Below, piece by piece: positions 18,296-26,436 of a stretch of DNA of 64,000 nucleotides. Each line of letters begins with the position of its first letter. Positions within the stretch are counted from its first letter, which is position 1. This DNA comes from Sediminihaliea albiluteola (lineage in GTDB: Bacteria; Pseudomonadota; Gammaproteobacteria; Pseudomonadales; Halieaceae), in assembly GCF_014077625.1 (NCBI RefSeq), contig NZ_JACFXU010000018.1, forward strand, positions 124,001 to 188,000, in the 5' to 3' direction. The translations under genes were made by a program, and so were the position numbers. The notes below the pieces were generated by a model, which was not told where the DNA came from, searched no databases, and worked only from the letters and a program-made list of their open reading frames with translations.

Positions 18296-19984
18296 GTGGC
18301 GAAACAAGAAGTTATAGTACCGGATATCGGTGGTGCCGAGGGCGCTGAGGTCATTGAGCTGTTGGTGGCTGTGGGTGACACCGTAGAAGTTGAACAGGGC
18401 TTAATCGTCCTGGAGTCTGACAAGGCCTCCATGGAGATTCCCTCCTCGCACAGTGGCACAGTGCTTGAAATGAGAGTGGCTGAAGGCGATGAGTTAGCCG
18501 AGGGTGCCACTATTTTAGTGCTGGAGGTCGAAGCTGACTCGAGCTCGGCAGAGGAAGAGCCATCTGAGCAGGGCGGCGCCGCAGAGGAAGAGGCGCCGAG
18601 CGAGACATCAGCCGCCGCAGAGCCCAGTGCTGATGCGGACGCTGCGGAGGAGGCACCGGCGAGCTCCAGTGGCGAGAGTGTTGAGACAATCGTGCCAGTG
18701 CCCGATATCGGCACCGATGACGCTGTCGATCTGATCGAAATCTCCGTTGCTGTTGGCGATCAGGTTGCCGAGGGCGATTCGCTGGTAGTGCTGGAGTCTG
18801 ATAAAGCCTCTATGGAAGTGCCATCGCCCAGCGCCGGTGAGGTGCTGGAAATCTTAGTTAAAGAGGGCGATAGCGTGAGTCAGGGTGACCCCCTGCTCAA
18901 GATGAAAGTGAGTGCAGCGGCTGAAGCTAAGCCCGAGTCACAGGAATCGCCTGAGCCTGCAGCAGCCACTGAGCCCGCTGAGCGTGCAGCAAGTGCGGCA
19001 GCAGCGAAAGCCTCAGCTCCAGCTCCAGCTAAAGCCTCAGCATCTGCTAGCGCTGACAGTTCAAGCGCCGCTGCTAACACTGGTGGCTCTGTGTATGCAG
19101 GGCCGGCAGTGCGCAAGATGGCACGGGAACTCGGCGTTGATATGCAGCGCATTAAAGCGACTGGCCCGCGAGGACGAATCCTCAAAGAAGATCTACAATC
19201 CTACGTCAAGGATGCACTAACAGCTAAGCAGGCTGGCGTGGCTGGCGCGGGTATTCCGCCTATCCCAGAAGTGGACTTTAGCGCTTTTGGTGAAGTGGAA
19301 GTGCTGCCCCGCAGCAAGCTGGACAAGCTCACCGCTAACAATATGCAGCGCAACTGGCTCAACGTGCCCCACGTTACGCAGTTTGATGAAGCAGATATTA
19401 CCGAGCTGGAAGCATTCCGTAACAGCCTCAAGGCTGAAGCTGAGCAGCGCGGCACCAAGCTGACGCCACTACCGTTTTTGCTTAAAGCCTGTGCCATCGC
19501 TCTGCGGGACAACCCTAAGTTTAATGCCTCGCTATCGGCCGATGGGGAAGACTTGGTATACAAAAAATATACCCACATCGGTATGGCAGTAGAAACACCT
19601 GCCGGCTTGATGGTGCCAGTGATCCGTGATGTGGATCAAAAGACCCTGTGGCAACTGGCAGAGGAAGTGTTGGAGTTGGCTGGCAAAGCCCGCGATCGAA
19701 AACTTAAGCCGGCTGAAATGCAGGGCGGCTGTTTTACAATCTCCAGTCTGGGTGGCATTGGTGGCACCGGCTTCACCCCTATTGTCAGTGCGCCGGAAGT
19801 TGGCATCCTTGGTGTGTCTCGCGCCCAAGTTAAACCGCAGTGGGATGGCGAGCAGTTTCAGCCACGCACCATGCTGCCAGTGTCGCTGTCTTACGATCAC
19901 CGGGTAATTAACGGTGGTGATGCAGGGCGCTTCTGTAGCCAGTTGGTGTCTTTGCTTGGCGACATTCGCAAGCTGCTGTTGTAA
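18296..19984 (+). CDS. aceF: Pyruvate dehydrogenase E2, dihydrolipoamide acetyltransferase AceF
   Basis: 562 aa with a GTG start preceded by AAAAGGAT. There are two lipoyl domains (about 3-76 and 137-210), each with the lipoylated Lys in ESDKASME, joined by Ala/Glu-rich flexible linkers. A peripheral-subunit-binding domain follows (about 262-300, GPAVRKMARELGVD and GPRGRILKEDL), then the acetyltransferase core (about 325-562) ending in SYDHRVINGGDAGRF. The active-site HRVIDG motif has Asn for Asp, a variant I recall from Azotobacter/Pseudomonas E2. It forms the core of the cytoplasmic complex with AceE. Confidence 0.96.
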   Translation: MAKQEVIVPDIGGAEGAEVIELLVAVGDTVEVEQGLIVLESDKASMEIPSSHSGTVLEMRVAEGDELAEGATILVLEVEADSSSAEEEPSEQGGAAEEEAPSETSAAAEPSADADAAEEAPASSSGESVETIVPVPDIGTDDAVDLIEISVAVGDQVAEGDSLVVLESDKASMEVPSPSAGEVLEILVKEGDSVSQGDPLLKMKVSAAAEAKPESQESPEPAAATEPAERAASAAAAKASAPAPAKASASASADSSSAAANTGGSVYAGPAVRKMARELGVDMQRIKATGPRGRILKEDLQSYVKDALTAKQAGVAGAGIPPIPEVDFSAFGEVEVLPRSKLDKLTANNMQRNWLNVPHVTQFDEADITELEAFRNSLKAEAEQRGTKLTPLPFLLKACAIALRDNPKFNASLSADGEDLVYKKYTHIGMAVETPAGLMVPVIRDVDQKTLWQLAEEVLELAGKARDRKLKPAEMQGGCFTISSLGGIGGTGFTPIVSAPEVGILGVSRAQVKPQWDGEQFQPRTMLPVSLSYDHRVINGGDAGRFCSQLVSLLGDIRKLLL

Positions 19985-20045
19985 AACAGCAGCCATCATC
20001 CCCATAACAGGCCAGTGAGCGTGTTGCTCTATGCTACACTTCTTC

Positions 20046-20065
20046 GCTGCCACTGCAGTGGCAGC
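20046..20065. promoter_or_regulatory. Perfect 20-bp palindrome upstream of fabV
   Basis: GCTGCCACTG followed directly by its reverse complement CAGTGGCAGC. It lies in the aceF-fabV gap, 44 bp before the fabV ATG, and begins about six bases after a possible extended -10 (TGC then TACACT, ending at 20040). No T-run follows, so it is not a terminator. It could be an operator at the start site or a 5'-UTR hairpin. Confidence 0.5.
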
Positions 20066-20108
20066 CTTGCTGCTGTGTTTAAAATGACCGTTTCAGGAAG
20101 CAATTTAG

Positions 20109-21299
20109 ATGATCATTAAGCCTCGCGTACGTGGATTTTTATGTACCACCACTCACCCGGTTGGCTGTGCCGCCAATGTGCGCAACCAGATTGATTATGT
20201 TAAGGCACAGGGCTCTATTGAGAATGGCCCGCAGCGCGTGCTGGTGATTGGTGCCTCCACCGGTTATGGCTTGGCTTCGCGTATTACCGCAGCCTTTGGC
20301 TCGGGGGCTTCCACCTTGGGGATTTTCTTTGAAAAAGAAGGTACCGAGCGCAAGCCAGGTACGGCTGGCTGGTATAACTCCGCCGCTTTCCACCGCTACG
20401 CTGAAGAAGCGGGGCTCTATGCCAAAAGTATCAACGGCGACGCCTTTAGTGACGAGATCAAAAGCAAAACCATCGAGACTATTCGTAAAGATTTGGGCCA
20501 AGTAGATTTAGTGGTCTACAGCTTGGCGGCACCGCGTCGGCAGCACCCTGTAACCGGCGTGGTTCATAACTCGACTCTGAAACCTATAGGTCAAGATACG
20601 GTGCAGCGCGGGGTTAATACCGACAAAGAAGAGATACAGGACTATCATCTAGAAGCGGCCACTCAGGAAGAAATCGATAACACCGTAGCAGTGATGGGCG
20701 GTGAAGATTGGCAGATGTGGATTGATGCACTAGATGAGGCTGGCGTCCTGGCTGATGGTGCAAAAACCACCGCTTACACCTATATCGGTGAGAAGTTGAC
20801 CTGGGATATCTACTGGCACGGTACCATTGGTGCGGCTAAGAAAGACTTAGACAAGCGAGTGCTCGATATTCGCAAACGTCTCGCTGATCGCGGTGGTGAT
20901 GCGCGGGTGTCGGTACTTAAGGCAGTGGTCACTCAGGCCAGTGCAGCAATCCCTGCAATGCCCATTTACCTAGCTATCTTGTTCAAGGTGATGAAAGAGC
21001 GGGGCGTGCATGAGGGTTGTATTGAGCAGATCGACGGTCTGTTCAGGGAATCCCTCTATGCTGATCAACCCCAGCTTGATGAAGATGGACGCTTGCGTGC
21101 TGACGGCAAAGAGCTGTCATCCGAAGTGCAGGAAGCTGTGGCCGAGGTCTGGGAGCGTATCGATAGCGATAACCTGCATGAGGTATCAGATTTTGTGGGT
21201 TACAAACGCGAGTTCCTGCAACTCTTTGGCTTTGAGGTAGAGGGTGTTGATTACGATGCGGATGTCGACCCTGTAGTGCCTATTAAAAATATGGTGTAA
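20109..21299 (+). CDS. fabV: Enoyl-ACP (trans-2-enoyl-CoA) reductase FabV
   Basis: 396 aa, the usual FabV length. It reduces the enoyl group with NADH in the last step of each fatty-acid elongation cycle. The N-terminal [20 protein letters not shown] is family-typical; the nucleotide-binding [12 protein letters not shown] lies near residue 48; the active-site pattern Tyr-X8-Lys is present ([10 protein letters not shown]). FabV enzymes are intrinsically triclosan-resistant in Vibrio and Pseudomonas, so the same is plausible here. AGGAAG stands eight bases before the start. The next gene begins five bases after the stop. Confidence 0.96.
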   Translation: MIIKPRVRGFLCTTTHPVGCAANVRNQIDYVKAQGSIENGPQRVLVIGASTGYGLASRITAAFGSGASTLGIFFEKEGTERKPGTAGWYNSAAFHRYAEEAGLYAKSINGDAFSDEIKSKTIETIRKDLGQVDLVVYSLAAPRRQHPVTGVVHNSTLKPIGQDTVQRGVNTDKEEIQDYHLEAATQEEIDNTVAVMGGEDWQMWIDALDEAGVLADGAKTTAYTYIGEKLTWDIYWHGTIGAAKKDLDKRVLDIRKRLADRGGDARVSVLKAVVTQASAAIPAMPIYLAILFKVMKERGVHEGCIEQIDGLFRESLYADQPQLDEDGRLRADGKELSSEVQEAVAEVWERIDSDNLHEVSDFVGYKREFLQLFGFEVEGVDYDADVDPVVPIKNMV

Positions 21300-21304
21300 G
21301 GCAG

Positions 21305-22144
21305 ATGTTGGAGCATGGCATACCCTATGCCCTCAACGACCGGGTGCGGCGCTTAGTGGCGCCCAACCCAGGCATGATGACCGGGCCTGGTACGAACACC
21401 TATCTGTTAGGTAAAGAAGCAATTGCTGTGCTGGACCCCGGTCCAGCGATAGCAGAGCATATCGAGGCCATCCTTAAGGCTGGAGATGGCCGTATTCGAT
21501 GGATTATTTGCACCCATACCCACCCCGATCATTCACCTGCCTGGCAGGCGGTGGCCGAGGCCACTGGTGCCGAAGTGCTTGGTGCTCTACCCGCGGACGA
21601 TCGTTTTCAGGACGATACCTTTCAGCCGACGCAGGAGTTGCAGCACAATGATCTTCTAGAGACAGCGGACTTTCGGCTGCGCGCAGTACATACCCCAGGT
21701 CACGTCAGCAATCATTTCTGCTTTTTTCTTGAAGAAGAGGGCATGCTGTTCGCTGGCGACCATATTATGAAAGACTCGACAGTGGTTATTGTGCCGCCCG
21801 GTGGCGACATGAAAGCCTACGTGGAGTCTTTGCAGCTATTGCTTGATTACCCATTGCAGTCCATCGCCCCGGGCCACGGTGACTTAATCCTAGAGCCTCG
21901 TGCTGAGGTGGCGCATTTGGTTGAGCACCGCATGGCGCGCGAGCGCAAAGTGCTGGCAGGCCTTCAGCAGTTGGGCTGCGTGGACACCGATGCGCTGGTT
22001 AAAGTGGTTTACGATGATGTAGACAGCTCACGTCATGAGTGGGCTAAGTTGTCTTTGGCGGCACATTTGATCAAACTCTTGCAAGAAGGCCACGTGCGTC
22101 GCGATGACGACCAGCGCTGGGAGCTGCTTACGCCGACAACTTAA
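21305..22144 (+). CDS. Metallo-beta-lactamase-fold hydrolase (LACTB2-like)
   Basis: 279 aa. The metal-binding motif HxHxDH is seen as THTHPDHS near residue 75, with further ligands in HTPGHVSNHFCF (about 133), FAGDHIM (about 155) and SIAPGHGDLI (about 196), followed by a C-terminal winged-helix-like region (about 215-279), an arrangement typical of the LACTB2-type branch. Members hydrolyse thioesters or RNA; the substrate is not known. It is translationally close to fabV (five-base gap), which suggests a link to acyl-chain metabolism, but that is inference. Confidence 0.83.
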   Translation: MLEHGIPYALNDRVRRLVAPNPGMMTGPGTNTYLLGKEAIAVLDPGPAIAEHIEAILKAGDGRIRWIICTHTHPDHSPAWQAVAEATGAEVLGALPADDRFQDDTFQPTQELQHNDLLETADFRLRAVHTPGHVSNHFCFFLEEEGMLFAGDHIMKDSTVVIVPPGGDMKAYVESLQLLLDYPLQSIAPGHGDLILEPRAEVAHLVEHRMARERKVLAGLQQLGCVDTDALVKVVYDDVDSSRHEWAKLSLAAHLIKLLQEGHVRRDDDQRWELLTPTT

Positions 22145-22199
22145 GATCGCCGAAGCAGACCGCAATATAAAATAACAATGTAGTACAGCGGAGATGTAG

Positions 22200-23831
22200 A
22201 TGAACGGTTTGATGATGAATTCAGCCCTCACAGTAACCTCAATCTTGAGGCATGCTGAGAGGGTAAACGGCAGTACCGAAATAGTCTCAGTTACCAGAGA
22301 CAACCCACGCCATCGCTATACATATGCCGAGTCTTTTGCCCGCGCTCGGCAGTTGGCAAATGCCCTGGCGAGCTGGGAGCTGGAGCGTGGTGATCGCATC
22401 GCGACTCTGGCCTGGAATGATTACCGGCACTTTGAAACCTATTACGCCTCAGCCTGCAGTGGCTATGTCTGCCACACTATTAACCCGCGCCTGTTTCCTG
22501 AGCAACTGGTCTATATCATCAACCATGCCGAGGATCGCTACGTTTTTCTGGATCCAGATTTTATGCCTCTGGCGGAGGCGATAGCTGACCAGTGCCCGAC
22601 GGTAAAAGCGTGGGTGGTACTGAGCTCAGAAAGCCATATGCCGGAAACCTCACTGGCCAATGTGCTGTGCTACGAGACATTGCTGCAGCAGTTTGACAGT
22701 GACTTTGAGTGGCCTGAGCTGGACGAAGAAGAGCCCTGTGCACTGTGCTACACCTCAGGCACTACCGGCAACCCCAAGGGGGTGCTCTATTCGCATCGCT
22801 CGACCCTATTGCACGCTTATGGCGCAATGATGCCCGATGGCATCTCTTTTTCAGGTCATGATGTGGTGTTGCCCATTGTGCCGATGTTTCATGTGAATGC
22901 CTGGGGAATTCCCTATTCTGCACCTATGGCGGGCGCTAAAATCGTGTTTCCCGGCAATAAGATGGGCGACGGGGAAGTACTGGCGGCCTTGATCAACGAA
23001 GAAAAGGTCACCAAGTCCGCGGGGGTCCCTACAGTTTGGTTAGCTTTGCTCGCCCACCTCAAGTCTAGCGGTGAGCGTATTGATAGTTTGAAACGTATTA
23101 TTGTCGGTGGTGCCGCTTGTCCTTTATCAGTGATGGAGGATTTAGATCACTACGGCGTCGAGTCCCGTGTTGGCTGGGGCATGACTGAGACCAGTCCACT
23201 GGGAACCGTTAACGCAAGCGCCGAGTTTCGCGATAGCTACAGTGAGGAGGAGTTTGCCAAGCTGCGCCTTAAGGCTGGGCGGCCAGTATTTGGCGTTGAA
23301 GTAAAAATTGTCGATGACGCGGATCAAGAGTTGCCTTGGGATGGCGTGACTTACGGCAGTTTACTGGTGCGCGGTCCTTGGGTTTGTTCAGGCTATTTCC
23401 GCATGGACAAGAGCGATGCACACCGCGCTGATGGCTGGTTTGAAACGGGTGACGTAGCGACTATTGATGCCAATGGCTATGTCGCAATCACTGACCGCAC
23501 CAAGGATGTTATTAAATCCGGGGGTGAGTGGATTTCATCGATTGAAGTAGAAAACATCGCTACAGATCACCCTAAAGTTGCGGAAGCTGCGGTGATTGGT
23601 CAGCCCCATCCGAAGTGGAGTGAACGCCCCTTGCTAGTGGTGGTGCGCTCATCTGAGGGGCAAGACTTGACTGTAGAAGAGATGCTGGCCTGGTTTGACG
23701 GCAAGATTGCCAAATGGTGGAAGCCAGATGCAGTGGAGTTTGTGGATGAGCTGCCTCATGGGGCGACCGGCAAGATTCAGAAAATGAGTCTGCGTGAGCA
23801 GTTCAAGGATTATAAATTTCCTGAGGTCTAA
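22200..23831 (+). CDS. Fatty-acyl-CoA ligase (AlkK-like, AMP-binding)
   Basis: 543 aa. ATP-dependent activation of a carboxylic acid to its CoA thioester through an acyl-AMP. The signature P-loop is YTSGTTGNPKG (about 183-193), then GWGMTETSP (about 327), DGWFETGDVA (about 411), TDRTKDVIKSGGEWIS (about 430) and the catalytic Lys in GATGKIQK near the C-terminus. Overall it resembles medium-chain AlkK-type ligases (about 540-550 aa). GGAG is suitably placed before the ATG. It is followed by a bidirectional terminator. Confidence 0.88.
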   Translation: MNGLMMNSALTVTSILRHAERVNGSTEIVSVTRDNPRHRYTYAESFARARQLANALASWELERGDRIATLAWNDYRHFETYYASACSGYVCHTINPRLFPEQLVYIINHAEDRYVFLDPDFMPLAEAIADQCPTVKAWVVLSSESHMPETSLANVLCYETLLQQFDSDFEWPELDEEEPCALCYTSGTTGNPKGVLYSHRSTLLHAYGAMMPDGISFSGHDVVLPIVPMFHVNAWGIPYSAPMAGAKIVFPGNKMGDGEVLAALINEEKVTKSAGVPTVWLALLAHLKSSGERIDSLKRIIVGGAACPLSVMEDLDHYGVESRVGWGMTETSPLGTVNASAEFRDSYSEEEFAKLRLKAGRPVFGVEVKIVDDADQELPWDGVTYGSLLVRGPWVCSGYFRMDKSDAHRADGWFETGDVATIDANGYVAITDRTKDVIKSGGEWISSIEVENIATDHPKVAEAAVIGQPHPKWSERPLLVVVRSSEGQDLTVEEMLAWFDGKIAKWWKPDAVEFVDELPHGATGKIQKMSLREQFKDYKFPEV

Positions 23832-23848
23832 CTTACTGCAGTACAAAT

Positions 23849-23883
23849 AAAAACGGCCCGCTGCATTGCAGCGGGCCGTTTTT
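23849..23883. terminator. Bidirectional rho-independent terminator
   Basis: Perfect 15-bp arms (23851-23865 and 23867-23881) form a GC-rich stem flanked by an A-run on the left and a T-run on the right. It separates the convergent acyl-CoA ligase and TonB-dependent receptor genes and would stop transcription from both sides. Confidence 0.92.
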
Positions 23884-23901
23884 ATTGGAGCAGCGTTATT
23901 C

Positions 23902-26205
23902 CTAGTAGCGGAAACGCAGGTCCAGACCGTAAGTACGCGGCTGCATAAAGGTGAAGGCAGTCATACCGATACGGTAGTTCGCTGAGTCTTCGTCAGTCAG
24001 GTTTTTAGCCCACAGAGCTACCTGCCACTCACCACCGAGCATTTGAACATAGTCCAAGCTGATGCGTGCGTTCAGCGTGCCAAAGTCATCGACCAGCACT
24101 TCACCTTCGTTGGTGTTGGACAGAGCATACTGATCATCCTGCCAGGAGTAGTCCAGGTGTGCTTTAAGCTCACCCAGGTCGTTCAGAGGCAGGTTGTAGT
24201 CGACAGCTACGCTGTAGGCGTGCTCTGGTGACCAAGCCAATACAGTGGTTTTGGTGCGGTCAGAGCCGTCGGGGAAAATCGCGTCCTTGATTTTAGAATC
24301 AAGATAAGCGTAGTTGACGCTGACTTGGAAGTTAGCGCTGATAGCTGCCAACAGGTCAATTTCTAGGCCGCGAATTTCAGCTTCGCCAGAGTTGAAAATA
24401 CTGACGATATTGGGGGCTCTGACTGGGTCAGGTAGGTAGTCGAGGATAACATCGTCGATGTTGGTCTGGAATACCGCGGCGTTGAGGCGCACGCGATTGT
24501 CCAGCAGCTCTGACTTAACACCTAGCTCATAGCTGACCAATGTTTCCTGGTCGAAAGTCTCAGAGAAGTCCAAGGCTTTAGGGCTGGAGCCGCCGGAGCG
24601 GAATGCCGTAGCAACGGTCGCATAGGTCGATACAGAGTCAGTCCAGCTGTAGTTGAGGTTCAGCTTCCAGTCATCCTGATCGAGGCTGCTGCTGTTGCTG
24701 CCTGGGTTAAGCGTGCCCCACAGCAGTGCATCGGTAGTGCGCGAGGCGCTGCGATCGTCTTCAGTGTAGCGGGCGCCAAAAGTCACATCCAAGCGATCAT
24801 CAAGAATGTCAGGGGTCCAAGTCGCCTGGCCGTAGATGGCGTAGGACTCTACTTCACTATCGACGGTGAACTCACCTAGGTAGGCTGGGTAGAACATTGG
24901 GTCCAGCACATTACACACCGGGGGAGCAGCACCAAAGGCGCCAGATACACAGGGGCCGTTGCTATCAAAAGCGATCAAGCCAGTGGTGTCGACCAGCGCG
25001 CGATCGAGGAACTGTTGCTCGGCAGCAGAGCCTTCTTCTTTCAAGTAGTACAAGCCACCGACATACTTCCAGCGCTCGGTCATGCCGCTGAGCTGGAACT
25101 CTTGCGTGTACTGCTCGTGCTCGGTGATGGTGTGAATTTCAAGGCCTGATGCGCCGCCGAAAGCATTGGCGAAGTTCTGTGACAAGTTGTCATCAAAGGC
25201 GCGGTAGCCGGTGATGGACTTGAAGCTCAGGAAGTCGTTGATGTCGTACTGCACAGTCAGTGACTGGCCGCGTGTCTTAGTGGTGGTTATGGGCAGGTTG
25301 TAAGCGCGACGCTGACCAGTGTTGGCATCGAATGTTTTTTCCAGACGGTCGCCATAGCTAGCGCTAATATCACCGCCAGCAATGTTCAGGCCGGCACCGG
25401 TGTCACCCGCGTACTGGAAGTAGGGCGCGGTAGTGTCCATGTCGGAGTAGTCAAAGCTGTAATCAATGATCAAGTCATCTACCTGGTCGTAGCGCAGGGC
25501 GATGCGCAGCCCTTTTTTGTCTTCCAGGTAGAAATCGTTGTACTCGCCGCCGGCGATTTTGCCAGCGCCGCCATTCTTAACCCAGCCATCACGCTCGCTC
25601 AAAGCGACAGACACAGAGGACTTAACGCCGACAACAGTTGGCAGGTCAACGCTGGTGACGGAACGCTTATAACCGTAGTTACCAGCAGTGAAGGTTTGGT
25701 CTAGGGCGAATTCACCGCTGGGCTTTTTGGTCACAAAGCTGATTGCACCGGCAGTCGTGTTGCGCCCGTAGAGAGTGCCCTGGGGGCCGCGCAGAATTTC
25801 GATGCGCTCTAAATCGCTTAGGTCAGCCAGTACACCGGTGTTGCGGCCAGCGTAGACGCCGTCATAGTAAACCCCAACGGTGTTGTCTTTGGTCAAGATG
25901 ATGGAGTCGGTGTTGCCAATGCCGCGAATAAAGTAGGCCAGGTTGTTGCTGCTGGTGGGGTAGGCTGGCGTTTGCAGGCTGGGGGTAGCCAGACCGATAT
26001 CTTTAACGTTGTTCAGGCCCATGCTCTCAATCGCTTCGCTGTTGAAGGCGCTAATTGAGATGGGGGTGTCCTGCAGTGATTCACTGCGTTTCTGAGCGGT
26101 GACGATCACTTCTTCCAGCGCCTGGGCGGCGAGGTTTTGGGTCATCAGGCCGGAGGCCAAGGCCACGGCTAGTGTGAGGCCGTGTCGGGTGAAGGGGTGG
26201 CGCAT
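23902..26205 (-). CDS. TonB-dependent outer-membrane receptor
   Basis: 767 aa. Signal peptide (about 1-27, ending in LAAQA), TonB-box-like segment LEEVIVTAQKR, plug domain (about 40-160) with PISISAF, RGIGNTDS, VGVYYDGVYAGR and ILRGPQGTLYGRNTTAGAI, then a 22-strand type beta-barrel ending in the aromatic C-terminus DLRFRY. Substrate is not deducible from sequence alone. The IVTAQKR-type N-terminus and this subfamily are common in hydrophobic-compound degraders. It is transcribed away from the steroid operon from the same intergenic region, so uptake of a steroid or bile-acid-like ligand is a reasonable guess. Confidence 0.9.
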   Translation of the reverse strand: MRHPFTRHGLTLAVALASGLMTQNLAAQALEEVIVTAQKRSESLQDTPISISAFNSEAIESMGLNNVKDIGLATPSLQTPAYPTSSNNLAYFIRGIGNTDSIILTKDNTVGVYYDGVYAGRNTGVLADLSDLERIEILRGPQGTLYGRNTTAGAISFVTKKPSGEFALDQTFTAGNYGYKRSVTSVDLPTVVGVKSSVSVALSERDGWVKNGGAGKIAGGEYNDFYLEDKKGLRIALRYDQVDDLIIDYSFDYSDMDTTAPYFQYAGDTGAGLNIAGGDISASYGDRLEKTFDANTGQRRAYNLPITTTKTRGQSLTVQYDINDFLSFKSITGYRAFDDNLSQNFANAFGGASGLEIHTITEHEQYTQEFQLSGMTERWKYVGGLYYLKEEGSAAEQQFLDRALVDTTGLIAFDSNGPCVSGAFGAAPPVCNVLDPMFYPAYLGEFTVDSEVESYAIYGQATWTPDILDDRLDVTFGARYTEDDRSASRTTDALLWGTLNPGSNSSSLDQDDWKLNLNYSWTDSVSTYATVATAFRSGGSSPKALDFSETFDQETLVSYELGVKSELLDNRVRLNAAVFQTNIDDVILDYLPDPVRAPNIVSIFNSGEAEIRGLEIDLLAAISANFQVSVNYAYLDSKIKDAIFPDGSDRTKTTVLAWSPEHAYSVAVDYNLPLNDLGELKAHLDYSWQDDQYALSNTNEGEVLVDDFGTLNARISLDYVQMLGGEWQVALWAKNLTDEDSANYRIGMTAFTFMQPRTYGLDLRFRY

Positions 26206-26436
26206 AAGTCAAATACTCCTGAGTGGATGAGCCGAACTTCGGGAGGCTCCCGAAAATTAAGCGGTACGATCTTGCCAGAGCAGAGTGCGATAGAATAGGA
26301 CTAAGAGAGCAAATATTTACAATATTCGTAGTTTTTAGGAAAAAAATTTACGAAAAGCGCTTGTTGGAAGTGATTTGGCTATCTAATATGTGTGCTGGAA
26401 ATACATCTTTTAATGCCGCTCGCAGGATTTTTCGCC
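26206..26436. promoter_or_regulatory. Divergent control region between the receptor and the steroid operon
   Basis: A 231-bp A+T-rich gap separates two divergent starts. It holds an imperfect inverted repeat at about 26327-26352 (CGTA...TTTTT and AAAAA...TTACG arms), a plausible site for a transcription factor such as the Lrp/AsnC proteins encoded nearby. No consensus -35/-10 pair stood out. Confidence 0.3.

Noticed and set aside
18025-18714. 229-codon Ser-rich open frame opposite aceE/aceF
   Set aside because: It mirrors the repetitive Ala/Glu linker coding of aceF; the low-complexity translation is an artefact of codon composition.
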